Program-made: the position numbers and the translations under genes
Assembly (NCBI GenBank): GCA_037179385.1
Contig: CM074184.1
Span: forward strand, 15,766,001-15,830,000
DNA length: 64,000 bases
Origin: Holothuria scabra
Taxonomy: Eukaryota > Echinodermata > Holothuroidea > Aspidochirotida > Holothuriidae
Reading direction: 5' to 3'
Part shown: positions 41,201 through 53,200 of the stretch, one piece after another
How positions within the stretch are numbered: position 1 is the first letter of the stretch
Layout: the number at the start of each line of letters is the position of its first letter
The notes under the pieces: generated by a model
What the model was told of the DNA's origin: nothing
The model's database searches: none
What the model saw: the letters and a program-made list of their open reading frames with translations, nothing else

Positions 41201-44200
41201 TGGTCCAAAGCTCCACTGCACAGTCTCCTACAGTATATTTGTGTAGCCCAGCAGTCTTGGTTGATTCCAGGATAAAAGCATCCATCAGTTATCAGTGTCT
41301 ATCAGTGTAGTAAAACTTAAGTTCTAGAGTGTTTGGAAGCCAAGCCACCCTCCCCCCATCCTACTCCATCGATTTGTACCTGCAGCTTGAAATATAGTTG
41401 ATCAGCATGCCAGTGTTAACTATCTAATATGCATTTTCTACAATAAATGGCCTTAAAGCACACATTTTGATTTACAGTTGATTGGATCTGCAGTGAAACA
41501 ACCTTCAATATTTTTTATTTTTTATTTTTTTTTTTTTGGGGGGGGGGGAGGATCAGGACAGAGTTTCTTTTCAGAGAGAAAAGTGGGGAATTGTCCCTCC
41601 TTTCCAGAAGGAGTTGAGTAAAATCCCCCCCCCCCCTCTTTTCATTTCCATAAAATTATGAAAATTGTCAATACTGTATCTTGTTTTCTTGCTTACAAAA
41701 GGTAACTCTTGCAGCAATGTTTGAACTTTCATAAATGAATAGCTGTTAAAACCCTTCAAATTGCACCTAACAGGGGCCTTGAAGCAAGCTTTTGTCCCCA
41801 TGAACCTACACTCCTACAGGGATTGTAAATTTAGCCTAGGACAGCATCAATTTGGACTTAAGGTTTAGCAGTAATTAATCCCCCTTTTTGTTTTGTGGCA
41901 GAATCAGTGCAAGGTGTACGTGGGTTTTTATAGGCGGATCCTCAAGGATTCTCTCTTTCCATGCTCACACATTTGGAGTCTCTTTACTGATCTCTGGCAG
42001 AGGATGCCATCAAATTCACAATGGTCTTAGAGTGAAGCACAAAATATGAATATTGATGGACATGAAAATATAAAAGGACAAAAGATTTGTGAACAGATGC
42101 TGTCACTGAACAACCAGCAGAATATTGGGAACCAATGTTAAGGTGTAAAAAAAAAATTGAATAAATGTCTGGGAAAAACACAAAGGTACTTTGGAAGATA
42201 TTGCGAAAAGTTTGTTAGTTCGTTGGATGGAGTTTTATGACCAACAAACAGTGTCCAACAAATTGGTTGGAGTTGAGGTGGCCACAGCTTTTTTTCCAAT
42301 TGCGGCTCACTGGCTTGATTTCCCTACTCCACTGCTTCTGCTGAGCAGAAAGCATAATGGCATCAGGTTCCATTTTTTGGTCTTTGGTATGACTCCGCCA
42401 GGACTTTTGCATCATACTGAAACTATCTCAAGTAAGTTAGTATGATGAAACACACCAACACAAATGTGCCATAGTGTCAACTACAGTAGTTCAAACACAA
42501 TGCAAGTGTTTCCCATTGGTCAACTCTTACAACAGGCAGGAAATACCATGCATATATTCTACAACCCTCAGATCACAAATGGAAAACCAGCAAAATATCA
42601 TAGTTAGTGGTGTCTATTGTGTAATTAAAAACTTAGTTGCAAATCTCACCTCATAGGCAGATGTAAGGCCCAGACCATGAAACACAGGGATAAACACCAG
42701 TGCTGTTACAGGGATGACCAAGAAGAATGACCATGCCACCATCCAATACTGGATACCATGAAAGAAAATCTCTGAAGGAAACCCAAGAACTGTGATGGCT
42801 GACAAGTATGATGCTAGGACAGAGATGGCTACAGGCAGGCTAAACATACTTCTTTCTGCCATTAAAAACCTTCAATAACAAGAAACAGATGCCATTGAAA
42901 AGTTAATGTTTTTCTCTTATGCAAGGGGGTAAAATATCTCATCCACACAATATCTTCCTAGCAACAGCTTAATATACAGATCTAGCTGCAAGAAGCACAA
43001 AAAGGCAAAAGCTACTCAAAATCACCAAGTGTCAGTCAGGATTGCAAGATTTGATGTTAGGTTATCAGCCAAACTTGGCATTCACTTTGAAAGCTGGAAG
43101 CACATTCACTGAAATTTCTACTCTAAATGTATAAAAATCATGAATACATAGTAAGAAGACAATGCATTGGAAACACTGACACTTTTGCATTCAATTAAGC
43201 CTATTTTCTAATCAGTTTACTAGAAAACTGAGGACATATATACAAATCCGGGCAGCAAGGGATGGTCTGATTTCAGTCGGCAATAACTGGGGTCCATCAC
43301 CTTAAAATCTTCTGAATTCCTTGCTTACCTCTATCATGGATGGTTGTACACTAATCTGTATCTTAAATTCTCCAATTTCACTAAATATGAGGGTTTGAAA
43401 TTCATGTAAACAATAAATAAAGACAATTTTAGGCTGATAGACCCCACTAATGGGGGCCTATATTCCCTAAAAACAAGCACTAATCGGATTTGTCTATACC
43501 ATTAAATTTTGACTTGAATTTTGTGACGAAGACAAAAATATCTCACACAATGTCCTTCAAAGCAGTTGCAATAATCTTTTCCTAAGTATTAAAGGTATCT
43601 CCGTTTTGGTTTTCTTCTTTTTTTTTTAATAATTGAATATTTGTGCTTGAAAACCATAAGTTCACCTGGAAGCTAGATTCACACATTTGTCCAGTATGAC
43701 TGTGAAACTATTCCTATCCAGTTTTAAAACTATTCAGAAAGAGTATGCAAATGTATAACCTCTTTATATGCCATTCCAATCCTTAACAGTCATTTTGTAT
43801 CCTTACAATATTAAACCTTTTTTCGTTCTAGATAAATTCTTGCATTAAATAACAGATATGTAAATGGCCTTGAAATGGAATTTACCCACCAAATTACAGT
43901 AACTTCTGGAACACAACAGCTGTGTTATGTTTTTAGAAGAAGGGTTGGGTCAAGGTCTCTTCAATTTGTGATGTGTCAGAATGGTACATATTCTAAGCAT
44001 TTTTATGAAATTTGCATTGTAATCCAATGATGTGATGTTTTCAAGATATGAGAAGGAGAACATGTTACATTTTCAACAGAAACTAACTTGAAGCAAGTAC
44101 ATGCTGCATGACATCCAGGGTTGCCAGATTTTCACAAATCAGCCACCATACGGACTGAAAAATTGCCAAATTCAGGGAATAATTTATCCAGCATTGCATC

Positions 44201-47200
44201 GCACTTTGCTACACAAACAGGCCAAGCTGCTACACAAATGAAAATTGTGTTCATATGTGTGTATTCTTCTCCTTCAAGGTCAAATTACACGATGAAAATG
44301 GCCCCTGTGGCCTACTTAAAGGATGTACTATGGGCCCTTGAACACTTTATTACAAAATATAAACATTTCAATGTGTGAAATATCTCAAAAATCTTCAAAA
44401 CTGCTACTCAAAATTTGAATGCTAAATTATTCCCTGATATTAAAAACTATCATCCAGCATATGGTAAAAAATGTCTAGATCAACACATACCTCATTCTAT
44501 GTCATTAACAAATCCATGAAATGTCATGCTCATGCTCATAAACATTTCTTTTGCAAAAATACCCTAAATCATGGTGTAGTTAGTTGGTTACATGGAGTTT
44601 AACAGCCAATGGTGGAAGAAGAATACAGGATTTAACAACAACAAAAGCTACCTCAGTCATAGAAATTATAGAAAACCCAGGCAGTCAGGCTAAGCATTTA
44701 ACTTGTGCATTCACTACATGGTTTTCATTATGTATCATAGCACATGTGCACTTCATGACCGAGTCACCATGCTGCTACTGATTAAGTAAGGGCATCCATC
44801 ATTATGGCTATTACTGTCCCTGACTACTAAACACAATGCACAGTACCCTAGTTGAAATTTTCACAGTATGGTGCACAATATATGCCAGTGTAAGTTGGTC
44901 CAAAATATACAGTATGCCAGGGTAATTACATACTGTAGTTGGTCCATATTATGCTGTGTGATGGTTAGAATTTGTCAAATTTTTCTTTGAAAATGAAATT
45001 GATGAAAAATGGGGATCAAAATGTTGCTTGAATAGTCTACAATAATGTGATTGCATTATGTGACATGCGAACTTTTAGACTTTTACTTTTCAACTTTCAA
45101 CCCTTTCACACAGAAGTCAACACAAAAGAATAATAACACCAAAAAGAAGCAAAGCATTCCTTGTCAATGTGAGGAAGTGATGCAACCTATGCCACCCTAA
45201 AGCTCACTTTGAAATAAAAATCTATTAACATGATTTGCTGCTATCTTGATTAGGTTAAGTTAGATGTAGTTTTACAGCCCAGTTTCCAACCAATTTTCAA
45301 GGTTCAAGTCAAGCCGCCCACAGCCTTTTTTCCAGTTGTGGTTCACTGGTTTGTTGAGAAATACATTGAATTGAATGGCAGTTGAGTGAAATTGTATACA
45401 GGTTTAGTTCCTCTTTCTTATGAAAATTAAATTTTGCTTAAACCCTTCCTTTAAAACTGGATACATCAGTAGACTGGCATCATCATCAACAAAGAGCTGT
45501 GGATTATACTTATTTTACAGCTATAGTGAATTAGTAGGTCAGTATGAAATCTACTTTAGAAAAGTTCTCAAACCATCTTTGCTAACCGTGAAGTTGTCCT
45601 CTGACCTTCACCAGCAAAAGCATGGTACAGTCCAGTCCCAGCAGAAACACATATCATTGCTCCAACAATCAAATAATCCCACCACTTAAATGGATTGTTG
45701 TGTTCTGGTTCTCTTGTTGTTGCTTGCAATCCACCATATCTTCTCTCTCTCAATCTAAATCCATGAAATTCTGACTGTTTGTCTGAAAAACAATAAGTAA
45801 ATTGAAATAAATGGGCCTTTAGGTACAGTAGGCTATGATTAATATGAAATAAAGGAATAGGCTATGGTAGAATTAGCCTTAAAAGGCAAGAGAGGTCACG
45901 CCAACTTGAAGTAGGTCCCAGTGTAGTAGACTGTCCTGTTTCATGATTGGCTGTTGAAAGCCAATCATGAAACATTGTTTCCCTTCAAATGTGATACTTA
46001 CTGCTTGGTTTACCCTGAATATGTAATACTGAAGTCAAAAATATGATGAAAAAGACTTTGAAGAGAAATAAGTAAGAAGAAAATTGGTGAAAGTTATGGT
46101 ATACATTAGGCTTTAGGCTACCAACAGCAATGAATAAGCCTGTAGGGGTATTTAACCCTAAGCTTCATGCCAAATTGCAGCCCCACCTTATTTGCCTAGT
46201 TTCTTCCACAGACATTTGAAGCATTATACACATACTATACTTTAAATACTATCAAGGGCTGTCCCTCAACACATGAAACTAGGCTAACAAACATAGAGCA
46301 CACCTGGCCTACTTTGAGTTTGACATTTTTAGCCCTACTGGGTCATTCCATGCCAATTCAACAAATGGTCCCCAGGTGACCATCTCAGATTTTGATGACT
46401 TCCCCATATTATGTTGCTGCATAGACAAAAGGAACACACTGAAATTTTGGGGCCCATAGCCAAAGCCGTTTGGGAGTTACAGCCTTCTAAAAAGTATTGA
46501 GCAATACCATATTTTCATGCCAAATGTTACTTTCGAGTTTTGTCATGAATCTGAATGCTAATAACTTTTCATATGAAAAAGGTATAAGGCCCAAAATTGA
46601 TAAATGAGATGTCTGGTGTCAATATAAATATAATCTGATTTCAGATTAGCAGGACTTGCTGATTTTTGGATATGTGGGCCCTCAAAAATGCAATTTTTCA
46701 CATCCAGGAGCATTTTTTTTTCAAATTTTGGGGACCAGCTGGGTCCATTACCAATGGTTCAGAGGGCCCTAATGTTATACCTCATTTATATTTGGTCACT
46801 TCACTACAAGCAAGAGTAAGTATTATAACATGGGGAACAAAGATTTGGCAGGGGTCTACTTGGTCCCAGGGAAAATTTTCAAAAAGTGGCCCTCCTTCGG
46901 AGAGGTGGTTAGCCCTGAGGGCAATCATACACAAATTTGAAACTTTCACCATGAAAGGAAAAACATCTGATGCTAATGCTCCAAGAATTTTATATATGTG
47001 TATTTACTTCCTTCAAGGTCAAATTACTGGATGAAACTGGCCCCTGTGGCCTACTTAAAGGATGTACTATGGGCCCTTGAACACTTTACTACAAAATATA
47101 AACATTTCATCACATCTTTGTTTCTGGTTGCACCCATCACAGGAGATCATGTGCACAACCACAACAAATTTTACTCCTTCTAGCCTTCTACTTTTCAAGA

Positions 47201-50200
47201 AATTAACATTTAAAGTTGGGTATTCAGACGCATTCTTTGCTAAAACACTTTCAAAGTATCACCAAACTTCATATTCAAGGGCCCATATCTTCGCAACCAA
47301 AAAAGATACAACTGTGGGAAAAAGTAGCATTACACCATTTGTACCCCAGATTACAATGATATAAAAAGAGGGGTACCAAGGGTGTAGAATTTTAAGAGAT
47401 ATTATGTCAAGATTGCCATTTCTCATGTCACTGCAGCTTTGACTACTATATGGTTTTGTTCACTACTATGCACATACAAGTCCTATAGAACTTGAATTGC
47501 ACAAGTATAATGTTAGTTAAAAGCTCTACAAACTAGTTGAAGTTCTATAGGACTTACTTATATGCCAAATGTTCAGTCAAAGTGGTACTAATAACTGTAC
47601 AGTATGTGCATACATAGTAGTACTATACAAAACCATACAGCAGTTGATACTGCAGTGTTGTGAGAAATGGCAATCTTGATATCTTGATATTAACCGCATG
47701 GGCTATGGGTCCCAAAATTTAAGTGTGTTCTTTTTGTCTATGCAGCAACAACATAATATGTGAAAATCATCAAAAACTGAGATGGTCACCTGGGGACTTT
47801 CCTGAAAATTTGTTGATTTGGCACAAAATGACCCTACTGCAAACCTCAAAAGACTTGGTTAGCCCACGTCAGAAGTTCAAGTTGAACTTAAAAAACATCT
47901 ATCTGTTCCCCGGATACAAAATTTCCCTTAATGTTACTTTGAAAGGGTAAAAATTACTACAAAAATTTTTCTATAAGGTTGTGCGTTAACACTGTTACGA
48001 ACAGATGATGATAACCTGGGCAGCTGCTAGTGCCTTCTTCTTGCATCGGTGTGCAGTGTTACTTAAGGACCAAGACTAGAAGTAGGAGAGTATGGGGTGT
48101 AGGCATAAAACCAATTTCTGACAACATCCAGTTGTCATAAGTTACAGTGATTAGCTAAGAGTAACAGCCTGTACTTCTATTTATTTTGCAATGTTTTTCT
48201 GAGAAACTTTGCTGACAATGACATTCAACAATTTCAGTAAGCATGTAACTACAAACTTTTGGATTAAAATGTAGGGTGGATATTTATGTGTACGTCTCAC
48301 AGGAATGATGTTTCAAAATAACTGGGGTACATTATAGAATACCCCGCCTTCAAGTGAAGTCGGAGTCACAGACAAGCATGTTCAAAGTATTAGAGGGTGC
48401 AAGCCAACTTCCACTGCAACTCTTAATCCACTTCCAAATATATCTTGAAAGCTTCTGCCATTGCGACTCTGACTCCACTTCCCAAACATTTCTTGAAAGC
48501 TTCTGTCACTGAGACTGCGACTCCACTTTCAAAATACTGTATGTCTTGAAAGCTTCTGTCACCGCGACTCCAGCTCCACTTCCAAACATATCATTAAAGA
48601 CTCTGTCACTACGACACCGACTCCACTTTCAAATACATCTTGTAAGTTTCTGCCACTGTGACTTCGACTCCACTTCCCAAACATATCTTGAAAGCTTCTG
48701 TCAATGCCACTTCAACTCCACTTTCGAATATATCTTAAAAAGCTTCTGTCACTGTGACTCGATTCGACTCCACTTCCAAACATATTGTAATTGCAAGTGG
48801 AGTAGGAGTTGCAGTCAAGCATGTTCAAAGTATTAGAGGGTGCAAGCCAACTCTGACTCCACTTTCAAGTATATCTTGAAAGCTTCGGCAACTGCTACTG
48901 CCACTCCCACACCACTTCCCAAACTATCTTGAAAGCTTCTCTCACTACGACTCTGACTCCACTTTCAAATATGTCTTGAAAGCTGTCACCGCGACTCCGC
49001 TTCCGAACATATCTTTAAAGCCTCTGTCACTGCGAACTCCACTTCCATACATGTACATCCTGAAAGCATTATACTAGTCCTCACACCCTTGGACTTTTTA
49101 ACTATCTAACAATGTGACTATGACTATTGGCTAAAATCAGTCGACTTAAAATATTTTTGACAAAAATAGAATATTTTTGACCAAAAAAAAATCACAGGGC
49201 CATCAAGCCAGACATGTTGTGTTGTTCTCAAAATCAGATGCAAGTGTATGACAGACACAGGCAGAGATATGGCTCTGGACACAGGATTTCAACTGCATCC
49301 TCACATTGTCAGCCATCTGGTTATACTGTACACCTGCACCCTGTACTGTCGTTTGTTTCTTTAGGCCTATGTAACACCACAGACATGATATGAGAAAGAA
49401 GGCACTAACAGCTACTGTGTGATCAACCTTGATTATATAGTGTAACGTTAGGCCTACAGTATAAACCTAGCATACAATTCTTCAATCAAATGCAGTTCCT
49501 TCTGGCTCTAGCCTAGGTTAGGCCTAGGGCATAGGCTAATATTCTTGGGGTTTGTAAGTTTCCGCCCTCAGTAGTGTCCACTCGTTACTTTCCGTCCCTA
49601 AAAATTTTGGGGCGGAAAGTAATGTTTGAACTTACATTTGTTAAATATAACTGTTAACTTCAAATTTCAAATCCAAGTACAAGAAAACAATGAAATTTGT
49701 GGATAAGCCTAAAACTTTTTCAGCATCCTCATCGAAAAAAATGATTGTATGACCTTTTTTTCTAAACGCCAAGTCTAGTCATGGACTTGTATAAGTAGTC
49801 CACTTGTCTAAAGGTACTGTAGGCTTATGCTGAATGTGTGAACAATTATTCACAGCATTGAACACCGTATACCTGTGAGTAAGTTAGTGTTTGCACGGTA
49901 ACCCAGGTACCCCAGTACCTGCCCGCCATCATATTACCTGGTTCCAAATCTACTACCAGAATCTTAAAAAAAAATGCATACAAAAAGGATCACCCCATTA
50001 ATGTCATTGCCCACAGTAATGGACTAAAATATTTTGCCAATTTGGTAAATATTCCCTGAGACTTAGAAGGAAGAGAGCCCCTATAAATTACGTGTAAGTT
50101 TGAAAGTTGTCTGTACTTCGTTTCTGAAGTGGAAATTTTATCAGCGTGCGGCCCTATTGCTCTATCGTCACATCGTACTGTTTCACGCAGACATAGCAAG

Positions 50201-53200
50201 ACATATCACACCACCCAGCTTGCAAAGACAAGTGTCCATAACGTTGGGCATGCTAGGTAAACTGAGCCTTGCATGTATATATGATCTTATTAATAATACG
50301 GTATGCCACCTCGAGTATAAACCGCAAATATTTCTTCATGGTTAACCGTGTCAGTTTTACACAGATCAACACTTTGCTGCTATCTGTAAAGTAAACGACA
50401 TCAATGTAATAACAACGCAAACATTCACAAAAAAATTTTTTAAAACAGGCCAGTACATATAACGTTATTTTGCCCAAAATGTCACTTGTGCAGACTACAA
50501 ATTTTATGTGTGAAAGCTATGTTACCATGCCTGGATGTCAACACAAGGCTAGAGCTACGTAAGAACTTACATACCCCATTAGTGATAATTCCAACGCACA
50601 TCGCAAAGTAGTGTGCGGGAAGTTCACAAACATGACATCGTTTTTTTACAATCAATAATTCTGGATGTGCAAGAGAAGACCATAATACAGGGCTCTGATT
50701 TAGTTGATGTTTTTAAATCAGTGTTTTAAAAGGACAAGCTTCGAGCTCAAGTTAGTATGCTTGCTTTTGAAGTAGGAAAGCGTCTCAAAATTCAATATCA
50801 AATTGATATACCTGTAGGCCTTGGGAAGTATTATTTTCTTATTTGACTGTTTTCTGTTACATTTTGTTAACTTGTCATTTATGTGCCTTCACAAATGCTC
50901 ATATCTTTTAGTCACCGTATCACCAGGTAACTTGGGTACCCGACAGGTATGGGGATCAGGTACCCCAGTCCTAATTTTTCGTAACCGTGCAAATACTACG
51001 TAAGTATGTATTAATATACTTAAGTCTACAAAGAGACTGTTGCTTGGAAAGATGTCAACATAGCAGCAACGGGTGTTGCATTGAATAGTAAAAGACATTG
51101 ATGAAGTTTGAAACTTTAAGGAAAAGTTGATGGAATCTTCGTCAACGGTGTTTTCCGCCCCTTTTATTTTTAGCAGAAAACATCTTTTCGGGAGGCAAAA
51201 AGTAATGGAATGGAATATGATTTCAGTGGTACTTTTGTCAAATGAAGATTCCATCAACTTTTCCTTAAAGTTTCAAACTTCATCGATGTCTTTTACTATT
51301 CAATGTGACACCCGTTACTGCCACGTTGACATCTTTCCAAGCAACATTCTCACTGTAGACTTAAGAATATGAATACGTACTTATGTACAGGTATACGGTA
51401 TTCAGTGCTGTGAACATTTGTTCACACAATCAGCACAGACCTTATGCCAGTTAGCTGTAATATTGCACTCTGGGAAGGATTATTCCAGCACAGTTCCCGA
51501 TCAGCATTGTGACCATTGGCCTAAGCCTTCTCCATGGTGACGATTCACTTCTGTGGTCCCATACATGGGATAATCCTTCCCAGGGTGCAGTTTTGAAGCG
51601 CCCTCTATTTAATTGGCATTAGGTCTATAAGCCGGTTTACGGTCAACTCGGCCCCTGGGACAACTCGGCCCGGTCATCTCGGCCCCTCAACAACTCCGCC
51701 ACCGAGACATCTCGGGCCGTGTTCAACTCAGCCACCGAGACATCTCGGCCCCCGGACAACCCAGCCCCTGGGATAACTCGGCCCCTGAGACAACTCGGCC
51801 ACATTGAATAAGCACTACCCTTATTAATATTAGTATTTAGGTTCAAAATACAAGTACTGGCTTGCTTAATTAGTAGTGCATGGGTATTTCCATAAACTAG
51901 GGGTCCAATAGTGTGACACGAGGTCAAAATTTGAAAAACATTTTAACTGGTTGAAATTTACACTACAGGTAGAGTATAGTCAGCAGTTACAAAAAATAAA
52001 AATATTTTTACAAACAACACTATGTGTGTCTGATGGGACTCATTCAAACAAATGATGCCAACAAATTTACCAACATAACGGGGGACACCAAAGCAGTCCT
52101 TAATCTCCTCTTAAAAGAATGAAGAAAATCCTAGATGGTTGAAAATCCATAGTTGATTGTGATTTAGGATCCTTTCTTGTAACAGTATGGAAGAAGTTTG
52201 AAATAATTCTCTAAAACTTAAAAAAAAATTCAGTGTGATTTTTGCCAACACTTTCAGGCATCAAAAAGTCCACACTTTTGCATATTTTGGACAATTTGAC
52301 TATTTTTAACCAAAAAAGGATATTCAAGTATACAAATTTTCCCCTTTGGGACCTGTAGACTGTTAGACTTGTCATTTGGTTTCTTATTTTTTATCACCTT
52401 ATGAAAATATGTGATATTTGAAAGATATTTCACTCTATTTTTGAACCAAGGTAATGGGGACACCAAGATTTCGTGTCCCCATTACTCTAAATATGAAATG
52501 TGCTAATATAATTTTTAAAGGTTAAGCTGACCTGGAAACAGTCCAAAAACAATATAAAACACTGTTTGCAATAATAACATACAGCAAATGTCTCTGTTTC
52601 ATTCAATTTTTGTTTCTCATTACCAACATAACTATGACGGCAGGGGGGGACACCAAAACTTCAAATGTTCATCAAAATAAAACACTTGGTTCCAGAGTCA
52701 TGGAATTACTGTAAGTTTTCTATTAACCTACTGGGAATATCTTTGCATGTAACTTAATTGAGCCCAAAATTTAATGATTTGTGTAAATGGTAGAGCAACA
52801 AAATTTACCAACATAACTCTCTGAGGGGGACACCAAAATACTGCTGATTATTAAAAATGACATAAAAGATGCTTCTTTCGATTTTTTCTTTAGAAGTGTG
52901 CTACTTTCTGGGAGAGTTTGAACCAATTCTTACATCAGGAAAATTTTTGCCACCTGAGAAAGATCACATTGGGTCAATGATAAAAAGGAAATTAGAAAAC
53001 CAACGTAACTAGGGGGACACCAAAGAGTTATGTTGGTCACAGCATTTTCTATCCTCTTGCTTAGAGAGTTGGGTGAAGCTGTAATAATGATATTTGGAAA
53101 GAATGATTATTAGTGATATCATTACCATGATAAATGAGCAAAACAATGCTCAGTTTATGATAAATATGCTTTTCAGATGAATCAAATTTGTATGTTGGTA

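Noticed and set aside
46666..47034. 122-codon + strand open frame
   Set aside because: Lies wholly inside the 1.5-kb foldback element and shows no transposase motif.
50889..51372. Overlapping frames on both strands sharing a ~34-residue segment
   Set aside because: The shared peptide is a direct result of the 140-bp inverted arms; not two related genes.
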